DNA of 64,000 nt, from positions 15,004,175 through 15,068,174 of the forward strand of contig OZ037768.1 in the NCBI GenBank assembly GCA_964035545.1, given 5' to 3'. The stretch comes from Bugula neritina. Taxonomy: Eukaryota; Bryozoa; Gymnolaemata; Cheilostomatida; Bugulidae. Below are positions 30,231-45,600 of this stretch, piece by piece. The first letter of the stretch is position 1, and the number at the start of each line of letters is the position of its first letter. Position numbers and translations under genes: made by a program. The notes below the pieces were generated by a model that was not told where the DNA came from, did no database searches, and saw nothing but the letters and a program-made list of their open reading frames with translations.

Positions 30231-31096
30231 ATACTGCGACACATTGAAATATAGTGCAACATACTGAAATATGCTGTAGCATACTGAAATACACTGCAAT
30301 ACACTGAAATATACTGTAATATACAGATTCGTACTGTAACATACTGAAACATACGGCAACATACTAAAATATACTGCGACACATTGAAATATACTGCAAC
30401 ATACTGAAATACACCGTAACATACTGAAATACACTGCAACATACTGAAATACACTGTAACATATTGAAATACACTGCAACACACTGAAATATACTGAAAC
30501 ATACCGAAATATATGGTAACCTACTGAAATATGTTGCAAACCACTAAAACATACTGCATCATCCTGCAACAAAATGAAATTTACGGTAACACTGAAGCAT
30601 ACTGCAATATACTGAAATATACTGTAACATACTAAGACATACTGCAACATACCGAAAAATATGGTAACCTACTGAAATATGTTACAAACTATTGAAATAT
30701 ACTGCAGCATACTGCAACATAATGAAATATACTGCAACATACTGAAAGATACTGCAACATACTGAAATACACTATAGAATACCGAAATATACTGCAACAT
30801 ACTGAAATATACTGCAAGATACTGCAAAATACTGAAATACATTGTAAGATACCTAAATACACTGCAACATACTGCAACATACTGCAACATATTGAAATAC
30901 ACTGTAACATATTGAAAAACACTGCAACACATTGAAATATACTGCAACATACTGAAATACACCGTAACATACTAAACTCCACTGCGACATTTTGAAATAC
31001 ACTGTAACACATTAAAATACACTGCAACACATTGAATTATAGTGCAACATACTGAAATATGCTGTAGCATACTGAAATACACTGCAATACACTGAA
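30231..31096. repeat. Satellite segment between larger blocks
   Basis: Only 10-bp monomers, with an 8-bp monomer at 30584, the CTATAGAATA marker near 30770 and a short mosaic of marker series near 30940-31090 (CTAAACTCCA next to GTGCAACATA). I found no block-scale neighbour copy for the mosaic part. Confidence 0.7.
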
Positions 31097-32041
31097 ATAT
31101 ACCGCAATATACCGAAGTATATGGTAGCCTACTGAAATATACTGCGACATACTGAAATACACTGTAACGTACTGAAATACACTGCAACATACTGAAATAC
31201 ACTGTAACATATTAAAATACACTGCAACACACTGAAATATACTGAAACATACTGAAGTATATGGTAACCCACTGAAATCTGTTGCAAAACACTGAAACAT
31301 ACTGCAACACACCGCAACATAATGAAATATACTGCAACATAATGAAATATACTGCAACATACTGAAAGATACTGCAAGTTACTGCAAAATACTGAAATAC
31401 ATTGTAAGATACCTAAATACACTGCAACATACTGCAACATACTGCAACATATTGAAATACACTGTAACATATTGAAAAACACTGCAACACATTGAAATAT
31501 ACTGCAACATACTAAAACATACGGCAACATTCTGAAATACACTGTAACACATTGAAATACACTGCAACACAGTGAATTACACTGAAATACATTGTAAGAT
31601 ACGGAAACACACTGCAACATACTGCAACATAATGAAATATATGGTAACCTACTGAAATATGTTGAAAACTACTGAAATATACTGCAACATTATGCAACAT
31701 AATGAAAGATACTGCAATATACTGAAATAAACTGCAAGATACTGCAACATACTGAAATACACTGTAACATACTGAAATACACTGTAACATATTGAAATAC
31801 ACTGCGACATACTGCAACATACTGAAAAACGCTGTAACATATTGAAATACACTGCAAGACATTGAAATATTCCGCAACATACCGAAATATATGGTAACCT
31901 AATGAGATATACTGTAACACGTTGAAGTACACTGCAACATACTGAAATACACTGCAACACACTAAATTATACTGTAATTTACAGAAATGTACTGCAACAT
32001 ACTGGAATATACTGCAAGATACTGCAACATACTGAAATACA
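31097..32041. repeat. 945-bp block repeated at 34462-35406 (offset 3,365 bp)
   Basis: Constant-offset match through GGTAGCCTA, TCTGTTGCAAA and the CAGTGAATTA marker. The 3,365-bp spacing equals 3,370 minus two 8-bp monomers (32212, 34179) and the 9-bp monomer at 33360. Confidence 0.78.
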
Positions 32042-32579
32042 CCGTAACATACTGAAGTACACTGCAACATACTGAAATACACTGTAACATATTGAAATAC
32101 ACTGCAACACACTGAAATATACTGAAACATACCGAAATATATGGTAACCTACTGAAATATGTTGCAAACCACTGAAACATACTGCATCATCCTGCAACAA
32201 AATGAAATATACGGTAACACTGAAGCATACTGCAATATACTGAAATATACTGTAACATACTAAGACATACTGCAACATACCGAAAAATATGGTAACCTAC
32301 TGAAATATGTTACAAACTACTGAAACATACTGCAACATACTGCAACATAATGAAATATACTGCAACATAATGAAATATACTGCAACATACTGAAAGATAC
32401 TGCAAGTTACTGCAAAACACTGAAATACATTGTAAGATACCTAAATACACTGCAACATACTGCAACATACTGCAACGTATTGAAATACACTGTAACATAT
32501 TGAAGAACACTGCAACACGTTGAAATATACTGTAACATACTAAAACATACGGCAACATTCTGAATTACACTGTAACACA

Positions 32580-33336
32580 TTGAAATACACTGCAACACAG
32601 TGAATTACACTGAAATACATTGTAAGATACGGAAACACACTGCAACATACTGCAACATAATGAAATATATGGTAACCTACTGAAATATGTTGAAAACTAC
32701 TGAAATATACTGCAACATTATGCAACATAATGAAAGATACTGCAATATACTGAAATAAACTGCAAGATACTGCAACATACTGAAATACACTGTAACATTC
32801 TGAAATACACTGTAACATATTGAAGAACACTGCAACACGTTGAAATATACTGCAACATACTAAAACATACGGCAACATACTGAAATATACTGCGACACAT
32901 TGAAATATAGTGCAACATACTGAAATATGCTGTAGCATACTGAAATACACTGCAATACACTGAAGTATACTGTAATATACAGAAACGTACTGTAACATAC
33001 TGAAACATACGGCAACATACTAAAATATACTGCGACACATTGAAACATACTGCAACATACTGAAATACACCAAAACATACTAAACTCCCCTGCAACATTC
33101 TGAAATACACTGTAACACATTGAAATACACTGCAACACAGTGAATTACACTGAAATACATTGTAAGATACGGAAACACACTGCAACATACTGCAACATAA
33201 TGAAATATATGGTAACCTACTGAAATATGTTGAAAACTACTGAAATATACTGCAACATTATGCAACATAGTGAAAGATACTGCAATATACTGAAATAAAC
33301 TGCAAGATACTGCAACATACTGAAATACACTGTAAC
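32580..33336. repeat. Short-range duplication with 540-bp spacing
   Basis: The marker run beginning at CAGTGAATTACACTG near 32598 recurs near 33138. So 32580-32796 and 33120-33336 are collinear, with 540 bp (54 whole monomers) between them. No short monomer lies in the interval, as the multiple of ten requires. Confidence 0.75.
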
Positions 33337-35406
33337 ATACTGAAATACACTCTAACATATTAAATACACTGCGACATACTGCAACATACTGAAAAACGCT
33401 GTAACATATTGAAATACACTGCAAGACATTGAAATATTCCGCAACATACCGAAATATATGGTAACCTAATGAGATATACTGTAACACGTTGAAGTACACT
33501 GCAACATAGTGAAATACACCGTAACATACTGAAATACACTGCAACATACTGAATTACACTGTCACATATTGAAATACACTGCAACATACTGAAGTATACT
33601 GCAACATACTGAATTACACTGTAACATACTGCAATACACTGCAACATACTGAAATATACTGCATGATACTGCAACATACTCATACACATTGTAAGATACT
33701 GAAATACACTGCAACATACCGCAACATACTGCAACGTATTGAAATACACTGTAACATATTGAAAAACACTGCAACACATTGAAATATACTGCAACATACT
33801 GAAACATACGGCAACATACTGAAATGTACTGCGACACATTGAACTATAGTGCAACATACTGAAATATGCTGTAGCATACTGAAATACACTGCAATACACT
33901 GAAGTATACTGTAATATACAGAAACGTACTGTAACATACTAAAACATACGGCAACATACTACAATATACTGTGACACATTGAAGTATACTGCAACATACT
34001 GAAATACACCGTAACATACTGAAATACACTGCAACATACTGAATTACACTGTCACATATTGAAATACACTGCAACACACTGAAATATACTGAAACATACC
34101 GAAATATATGGTAACCTACTGAAATATGTTGCAAACCACTAAAACATACTGCGTCATCCTGCAACAAAATGAAATTTACGGTAACACTGAAGCATACTGC
34201 AATATACTGAAATATACTGTAACATACTAAGACATACTGCAACATACCGAAAAATATGGTAACCTACTGAAATATGTTACAAACTACTGAAACATACTGC
34301 AACATACTGCAACATAATGAAATATACTGCAACATGCTGCGAGATACTGCAAAATACTGAAATACATTGTAAGATACCTAAATACACTGCAACATACTGC
34401 AACATACTGCAACATATTGAAATACACTGTAACATATTGAAAAACACTGCAACACATTGAAATATACCGCAACATACCGAAGTATATGGTAGCCTACTGA
34501 AATATACTGCGACATACTGAAATACACTGTAACGTACTGAAATACACTGCAACATACTGAAATACACTGTAACATATTAAAATACACTGCAACACACTGA
34601 AATATACTGAAACATACTGAAGTATATGGTAACCCACTGAAATCTGTTGCAAACCACTGAAACATACTGCAACACACTGCACCATAATGAAATATACTGC
34701 AACATAATGAAATATACTGCAACATACTGAAAGATACTGCAAGTTACTGCAAAATACTGAAATACATTGTAAGATACCTAAATACACTGCAACATACTGC
34801 AACATACTGCAACGTATTGAAATACACTGTAACATATTGAAGAACACTGCAACACGTTGAAATATACTGTAACATACTAAAACATACGGCAACATTCTGA
34901 AATACACTGTAACACATTGAAATACACTGCAACACAGTGAATTACATTGAAATACATTGTAAGATACGGAAACACACTGCAACATACTGCAACATAATGA
35001 AATATATGGTAACCTACTGAAATATGTTGAAAACTACTGAAATATACTGCAACATTATGCAACATAATGAAAGATACTGCAATATACTGAAATAAACTGC
35101 AAGATACTGCAACATACTGAAATACACCGTAACATACTGAAATACACTGTAACATATTGAAATACACTGCGACATACTGCAACATACTGAAAAACGCTGT
35201 AACATATTGAAATACACTGCAAGACATTGAAATATTCCGCAACATACCGAAATATATGGTAACCTAATGAGATATACTGTAACAAGTTGAAGTACACTGC
35301 AACATACTGAAATACACTGCAACACACTAAATTATACTGTAATTTACAGAAATGTACTGCAACATACTGGAATATACTGCAAGATACTGCAACATACTGA
35401 AATACA

Positions 35407-38400
35407 CTGTAACATACTGCAATACACTGCAACATACTGAAATATACTGCATGATACTGCAACATACTGATACACATTGTAAGATACTGAAATGCACTGC
35501 AACATACTGAAATATACTGCATGATACTGCAACATACTCATACACATTGTAAGATACTGAAATACACTGCAACATACCGCAACATACTGCAACGTATTGA
35601 AATACACTGTAACATATTGAAAAACACTGCAACACATTGAAATATACTGCAACATACTGAAACATACGGCAACATACTGAAATGTACTGCGACACATTGA
35701 AATATAGTGCAACATACTGAAATATGCTGTAGCATACTGAAATACACTGCAATACACTGAAGTATACTGTAATATACAGAAACGTACGTAGCATACTGAA
35801 ACATACGGCAACATACTACAATACACTGTGACACATTGAAGTATACTGCAACATACTGAAATACACCGTAACATACTGAAATACACTGCAACATACTGAA
35901 ATACACTGTCACATATTGAAATACACTGCAACACACTGAAATATACTGAAACATACCGAAATATATGGTAACCTACTGAAATATGTTGCAAACCACTAAA
36001 ACATACTGCATCATCCTGCAACAAAATGAAATTTATGGTAACACTGAAGCATACTGCAATATACTGAAATATACTGTAACATACTAAGACATACTGCAAC
36101 ATACCGAAAAATATGGTAACCTACGGAAATATGTTACAAACTACTGAAACATACTGCAACATACTGCAACATAATGAAATATACTGCAACATACTGAAAG
36201 ATACTGCAACTTACTGAAATACACTATAGAATACCCAAATATACTGCAACATACTGAAATATACTGCAAGATACTGCAAAATACTGAAATACATTGTAAA
36301 ATACCTAAATACACTGCAACATACTGCAACATACTGCAACATATTGAAATACACTGTAACATATTGAAAAACACTGCAACACATTGAAATATACCGCAAC
36401 ATACCGAAGTATATGGTAGCCTACTGAAATATACTGCGACATACTGAAATACACTGTAACGTACTGAAATACACTGCAACATACTGAAATACACTGTAAC
36501 ATATTAAAATACACTGCAACACACTGAAATATACTGAAACATACTGAAGTATATGGTAACCCACTGAAATCTGTTGCAAACCACTGAAATATACTGCAAC
36601 ATACTGCAACATAATGAATAATACTGCAACATACTGAAAAATACTGCAAGATACTGCCACATACTGATACACATTGTAAGATACTGAAATACACTGCAAC
36701 ATACCGCAACATACTGCAACGTATTGAAATACACTGTAACATATTGAAGAACACTGCAACTCATTGAAATATACTGCAACATACTGAAACATACGGCAAC
36801 ATACTGAAATATACTGCGACACATTGAAATATAGTGCAACATACTGAAATATGCTGTAGCATACTGAAATACACTGCAATACACTGAAATATACTGTAAT
36901 ATACAGATTCGTACTGTAACATACTGAAACATACGGCAACATACTAAAATATACTGCGACACATTGAAATATACTGCAACATACTGAAATACACCGTAAC
37001 ATACTAAACTCCACTGCAACATTCTGAAATACACTGTAACACATTGAAATACACTGCAACACAGGGAATTATACTGAAATACATTGTAAGATACGGAAAC
37101 ACACTGCAACATACTGTAACATAATGAAATATATGGTAACCTACTGAAATATGTTGAAAACTACTGAAATATACTGCAACATTATGCAACATAATGAAAG
37201 ATACTGCAATATACTGAAATAAACTGCAAGATACTGCAACATACTGAAATACACTGTAACATACTGAAATACACTGTAACATATTGAAATACACTGCGAC
37301 ATACTGCAACATACTGAAAAACGCTGTAACATATTGAAATACACTGCAACACATTGAGATATTCCGCAACATACCGAAATATATGGTAAGCTAATGAGAT
37401 ATACTGTAACACGTTGAAGTACACTGCAACATACTGAAATACACTGCAACACACTAAATTATGCTGTAATTTACAGAAATGTACTGCAACATACTGAAAT
37501 ATACTGCAAGATACTGCAACATACTGAAATACACTGTAACATACTGAAATACACTGCAACATACTGAAACATACGGCAACATACTGAAATATACTGTGAC
37601 ACATTGAAATATAGTGCAACATACTGAAATATGCTGTAGCATACTGAAATACACTGCAATACACCGAAGTATACTGTAATATACAGAAACGTACTGTAAC
37701 ATACTGAAACATACGGCAACATACTAAAATATACTGCGACATATTGAAATCTACTGCAGCATATTGAAATACACCGTAACATACTAAACTCCACTGCAAC
37801 ATTTTGAAATACACTGTAACACATTGAAATACACTGCAACACATTGAATTATACTGAAATACATTGTAAGATACTGAAATACACTGCAAGATACTGCAAC
37901 ATAATGGAATATAAGGTAACCTACTGAAATATGTTGAAAACTACTGAAATATACTGCAACATAATGCAACATAATGAAAGATACTGCAACATACTAAAAT
38001 AAACTGCAAGATACTGCAACATACTGAAATACACTGCAACACACTGAAGTATACTGTAATATACAGAAATGTACTGTAAAATACTGAAATATACTTCAAC
38101 ATACTGAAAAATACCTAAAAATATTGAACATACTGATATACACTGAAACATACTGAAATACAATGCAACACATTGGAATATACTGCAACATACCGAAACA
38201 TACGGCAACATACTGAAATGTACTGCGACACATTGAAATATAGTGCAACATACTGAAATATGCTGTAGCATACTGAAATACACTGCAATACACTGAAGTA
38301 TACTGTAATATACAGAAACGTACTGTAACATACTGAAACATACGGCAACATACTACAATATACTGTGACACATTGAAGTATACTGCAACATACTGAAATA

Positions 38401-40967
38401 CACCGTAACATACTGAAATACACTGCAACATACTGAAATACACTGTCACATATTGAAATACACTGCAACACACTGAAATATACTGAACCATACCGAAATA
38501 TATGGTAACCTACTGAAGTATGTTGCAAACTACTGAAATATACTGCAACATACTGAAATACGCCGTAACATACTGAAATACACTGCAACATACTGAAATA
38601 CACTGTAACAAATTGAAATACACTGCAACACACTGAAATATACTGAAACATACCGAAATATAAGGTAACCTACTGAAATATGTTGCAAACCACTGAAACA
38701 TACTGCATAATCCTGCAACAAAATGAAATAAACGGTAACACTGAAGCATACTGCAATATACTGAAATATACTGTAACATACTAAGACATACTGCAACATA
38801 CCGAAATATATGGTAACCTACTGAAATATGTTGCAAACGACTGAAATATACTGCCACATACTGCAACATATTGAAGTATACTGCAACATACTGAAATATA
38901 CTGCAAGATACTGCAACATACTGAAATACACTGTAACATACTGAAATACACTGCAACATACTGAAATATACTGCAAGATACTGCAACATACTGAAACACA
39001 TTGAAATATACTGCAACATACTGAAACATACAGCAACATACTGAAATGTACTGCGACACATTGAAATATAGTGCAACATACTGAAATATGCTGTAGCATA
39101 CTGAAATACACTGCAATACACTGAAGTACACTGTAATATACAGAATTGTACTGTAACTTACTGAAACATACGGTAACATACTAAAATATACTGCGACACA
39201 TTGAAATATACTGCAACATACCGAAATACACCGTAACATACTGAAATACACTGCAACATACTGAAATACACTGTAACATATTGAAATACACTGCAACACA
39301 CTGAAATATACTGAAACATACCGAAATATATGGTAACCTACTGAAATATGTTGCAAACCACTGAAACATACTGCATCATCCTGCAACAAAATGAAATATA
39401 CGGTAACACTGAAGCACACTGCAATTTACTGAAATATACTGTAACATACTAAGACATACTGCAACATACCGAAAAATATGGTAACCTACTGAAATATGTT
39501 ACAAACTACTGAAACATACTGCAACATACTGCAACATAATGAAATATACTGCAACATAATGAAATATACTGCAACATACTGAAAGATACTGCAAGTTACT
39601 GCAAAATACTGAAATACATTGTAAGATACCTAAATACACTGCAACATACTGCAACATACTGCAACGTATTGAAATACACTGTAACATATTGAAAAACACT
39701 GCAACACATTGAAATATACTGCAACATACTAAAACATACGGCAACATACTGAAATATACTGCGACACATTGAAATATAGTGCAACATACTGAAATATGCT
39801 GTAGCATACTGAAATACACTGCAATACACTGAAGTATACTGTAATATACAGAAACGTACTGTAACATACTGAAACATACGGCAACATACTAAAATATACT
39901 GCGACACATTGAAACATACTGCAACATACTGAAATACACCAAAACATACTAAACTCCCCTGCAACATTCTGAAATACACTGTAACACATTGAAATACATT
40001 GCAACACAGTGAATTGCACTGAAATACATTGTAAGATACGGAAACACACTGCAACATACTGCAACATAATGAAATATATGGTAACCTACTGAAATATGTT
40101 GAAAACTACTGAAATATACTGCAACATTATGCAACATAATGAAAGATACTGCAATATACTGAAATAAACTGCAAGATACTGCAACATACTGAAATACACT
40201 GTAACATACTGAAATACACTGTAACATATTGAAATACACTGCGACATACTGCAACATACTGAAAAACCCTGTAACATATTGAAATACACTGCAAGACATT
40301 GAAATATTCCGCAACATACCGAAGTATATGGTAACCTAATGAGATATACTGTAACACGTTGAAGTACACTGCAATATACTGAAATACACTGCAACACACT
40401 AAATTATACTGCATGATACTGCAACATACTGATACACATTGTAAGATACTGAAATGCACTGCAACATACTGAAATATACTGCATGATACTGCAACATACT
40501 CATACACATTGTAAGATACTGAAATACACTGCAACATACCGCAACATACTGCAACGTATTGAAATACACTGGAACATATTGAAAAACACTGCAACACATT
40601 GAAATATACTGCAACATACTGAAACATACGGCAACATACTGAAATGTACTGCGACACATTGAAATATAATGCAACATACTGAAATATGCTGTAGCATACT
40701 GAATTACACTGCAATACACTGAAGTATACTGTAATATACAGAAACGTACTGTAACATACTGAAACATACGGCAACATACTACAATATACTGTGACACATT
40801 GAAGTATACTGCAACATACTGAAATACACCGTAACATACTGAAATACACTGCAACATACTGAAATACACTGTCACATATTGAAATACACTGCAACACACT
40901 GAAATATACTGAAACATACCGAAATATATGGTAACCTACTGAAATATGTTGCAAACCACTAAAACAT
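35407..40967. repeat. Mosaic satellite region with blocks shared over long distance
   Basis: Contains 35916-37136 (also at 16444-17665), about 37902-38200 (also at 58875-59173, with the shared one-base deletion at 38124 and 59097), 38486-39750 (also at 43238-44591, with a 90-bp in-register gap near 39000) and about 39500-40380 (also near 18280-19160). Short monomers are at 36036, 38733 and 39401, and a 9-bp monomer at 35787. Everything in it is monomer sequence. Confidence 0.78.
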
Positions 40968-42154
40968 ACTGCATCATCCTGCAACAAAATGAAATTTACG
41001 GTAACACTGAAGCATACTGCAATATACTGAAATATAGTGTAACATACTAAGACATACTGCAACATACCGAAAAATATGGTAACCTACTGAAATATGTTAC
41101 AAACTACTGAAACATACTGCAACATACTGCAACATAATGAAATATACTACAACATACTGAAAGATACTGCAACTTACTGAAATACACTATAGAATACCCA
41201 AATGTACTGCAACATACTGAAATATACTGCAACATACTGCAAAATACTGAAATACATTGTAAGATACCTAAATACACTGCAACATACTGCAACATACTGC
41301 AACATATTGAAATACACTGTAACATATTGAAAAACACTGCAACACATTGAAATATACCGCAACATACCGAAGTATATGGTAGCCTACTGAAATATACTGC
41401 GACATACTGAAATACACTGTAACGTACTGAAATACACTGCAACATACTGAAATACACTGTAACATATTAAAATACACTGCAACACACTGAAATATACTGA
41501 AACATACTGAAGTATATGGTAACCCACTGAAATCTGTTGCAAACCACTGAAACATACTGCAACATCCTGCAACAAAATGAAATTTACGGTAACACTGAAG
41601 CATACTGCAATATACTGAAACATACTGTAACATACTAAGACATACTGCAACATACCGAAAAATATGGTAACCTACTGAAATATGTTACAAACTACTGAAA
41701 CATACTGCAACATACTGCAACATAATGGAATATACTGCAACATACTGAAAGATACTGCAACTTTTTGAAATACACTATAGAATACCCAAATGTACTGCAA
41801 CATACTGAAATATACTGCAACATACTGCAAAATACTGAAATACATTGTAAGATACCTAAATACACTGCAACATACTGCAACATACTGCAACATATTGAAA
41901 TACACTGTAACATATTGAAAAACACTGCAACACATTGAAATATACCGCAACATACCGAAGTATATGGTAGCCTACTGAAATATACTGCGACATACTGAAA
42001 TACACTGTAACGTACTGAAACACACTGCAACATACTGAAATACACTGTAACATATTAAAATACACTGCAACACACTGAAATATACTGAAACATACTGAAG
42101 TATATGGTAACCCACTGAAATCTGTTGCAAACCACTGAAACATACTGCAACATA
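40968..42154. repeat. 588-bp tandem pair
   Basis: 40968-41555 and 41556-42154 are adjacent direct copies, offset 588 bp (59 monomers minus one 8-bp monomer, at 40999 and 41587). Both include the variant CTATAGAATA followed by CCCAAATGTA. This is the shortest complete tandem higher-order unit I see in the right half. Confidence 0.85.
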
Positions 42155-42689
42155 CTGCAACATAATGAAATATACTGCAACATAATGAAATATACTGCAA
42201 CATACTGAAAGACACTGCAAGTTACTGCAAAATACTGAAATACATTGTAAGATACCTAAATACACTGCAACATACTGCAACATACTGCAACGTTTTGAAA
42301 TACACTGTAACATATTGAAAAACACTGCAACACATTGAAATATACTGCAACATACTAAAACATACGGCAACATACTGAAATATACTGCGACACATTGAAA
42401 TATAGTGCAACATACTGAAATATGCTGTAGCATACTGAAATACACTGCAATACACTGAAGTATACTGTAATATACAGAAACGTACTGTAACATACTGAAA
42501 CATACGGCAACATACTAAAATATACTGCGACACATTGAAACATACTGCAACATACTGAAATACACCAAAACATACTAAACTCCCCTGCAACATTCTGAAA
42601 TACACTGCAACACACTAAATTATACTGTAATTTACAGAAATGTACTGCAACATGCTGGAATATACTGCAAGATACTGCAACATACTGAA

Positions 42690-45600
42690 ATACACTGTAA
42701 CATACTGCAATACACTGCAACATACTGAAATATACTGCATGATACTGCAACATACTGATACACATTGTAAGATACTGAAATGCACTGCAACATACTGAAA
42801 TATACTGCATGATACTGCAACATACTCATACACATTGTAAGATACTGAAATACACTGCAACATACCGCAACATACTGCAACGTATTGAAATACACTGTAA
42901 CATATTGAAAAACACTGCAACACATTGAAATATACTGCAACATACTGAAACATACGGCAACATACTGAAATGTACTGCGACACATTGAAATATAGTGCAA
43001 CATACTGAAATATGCTGTAGCATACTGAAATACACTGCAATACACTGAAGTATACTGTAATATACAGAAACGTACTGTAACATACTGAAACATACGGCAA
43101 CATACTACAATATACTGTGACACATTGAAGTATACTGCAACATACTGAAATACACCGTAACATACTGAAATACACTGCAACATACTGAAATACACTGAAA
43201 CATACTGAAATACACTGCAACACACTGAAATATACTGAAACATACCGAAATATATGGTAACCTACTGAAGTATGTTGCAAACTACTGAAATATACTGCAA
43301 CATACTGAAATACGCCGTAACATACTGAAATACACTGCAACATACTGAAATACACTGTAACAAATTGAAATACACTGTAACACACTGAAATATACTGAAT
43401 CATACCGAAATATAAGGTAACCTACTGAAATATGTTGCAAACCACTGAAACATACTGCATGATCCTGCAACAAAATGAAATAAACGGTAACACTGAAGCA
43501 TACTGCAATATACTGAAATATACTGTAACATACTAAGACATACTGCAACATACCTTATATATGGTAACCTACTGAAATATGTTGCAAACGACTGAAATAT
43601 ACTGCCACATACTGCAACATATTGAAGTATACTGCAACATACTGAAATATACTGCAAGATACTGCAACATACTGAAATACACTGTAACATACTGAAATAC
43701 ACTGCAACATACTGAAATATACTGCAAGATACTGCAACATACTGAAACACATTGTAAGATACTGAAATACACTGCAACATACCGCAACATACTGCAACGT
43801 ATTGAAATACACTGTAACATATTGAAAAACACTGCAACACATTGAAATATACTGCAACATACTGAAACATACGGCAACATACTGAAATGTACTGCGACAC
43901 ATTGAAATATAGTGCAACATACTGAAATATGCTGTAGCATACTGAAATACACTGCAATACACTGAAGTATACTGTAATATACAGAATTTTACTGTAACTT
44001 ACTGAAACATACGGTAACATACTAAAATATACTGCGACACATTGAAATATACTGCAACATACTGAAATACACCGTAACATACTGAAATACACTGCAGCAT
44101 ACTGAAATACACTGTAACATATTGAAATACACTGCAACACACTGAAATATACTGAAACATACCGAAATATATGGTAACCTACTGAAATATGTTGCAAACC
44201 ACTGAAACATACTGCATCATCCTGCAACAAAATGAAATATACGGTAACACTGAAGCATACTGCAATATACTGAAATATACTGTAACATACTAAGACATAC
44301 TGCAACATACCGAAAAATATGGTAACCTAATGAAATATGTTACAAACTACTGAAACATACTGCACAATACTGCAACATAATGAAATATACTGCAACATAA
44401 TGAAATATACTGCAACATACTGAAAGATACTGCAAGTTACTGCAAAATACTGAAATACATTGTAGGATACCTAAATACACTGCAACATACTGCAACATAC
44501 TGCAACGTATTGAAATACACTGTAACATATTGAAAAACACTGCAACACATTGAAATATACTGCAACATACTAAAACATACGGCAACATACTGAAATGTAC
44601 TGCGACACATTGAAATATAGTGCAACATACTGAAATACACTGTAACATACTGCAATACACTGCAACATACTGAAATATACTGCATGATACTGCAACATAC
44701 TCATACACATTGTAAGATACTGAAATACACTGCAACATACCGCAACATACTGCAACGTATTGAAATACACTGTAACATATTGAAAAACACTGCAACACAT
44801 TGAAATATACTGCAACATACTGAAACATACGACAACATACTGAAATATACTGCGACACATTGAAATATAGTGCAACATACTGAAATATGCTGTAGCATAC
44901 TGAAATACACTGCAATACACTGAAGTATACTGTAATATACAGATTCGTACTGTAACATACTGAAACATACGGCAACATACTAAAATATACTACGACACAT
45001 TGAAAGATACTGCAACATACTGAAATACACCAAAACATACTAAACTCCCCTGCAACATTCTGAAATACACTGTAACACATTGAAATACACTGCAACACAG
45101 TGAATTACACTGAAATACATTGTAAGATACGGAAACACACTGCAACATACTGCAACATAATGAAATATATGGTAACCTACTGAAATATGTTGAAAACTAC
45201 TGAAATATACTGCAACATTATGCAACATAATGAAAGATACTGCAATATACTGAAATAAACTGCAAGATACTGCAACATACTGAAATACACTGTAACATAC
45301 TGAAATACACTGTAACATATTGAAATACGCTGCGACATACTGCAACATACTGAAAAACGCTGCAACATATTGAAATACACTGCAAGACATTGAAATATTC
45401 CGCAACATACCGAAATATATGGTAACCCAATGAGATATACTGTAACACGTTGAAGTACACTGCAACATACTGAAATACACCGTAACATACTGAAATACAC
45501 TGCAACATACTGAATTACACTGTCACATATTGAAATACACTGCAACATACTGAAATATACTGCAACATACTGAAATACACTGTAACATACTGCAATACAC

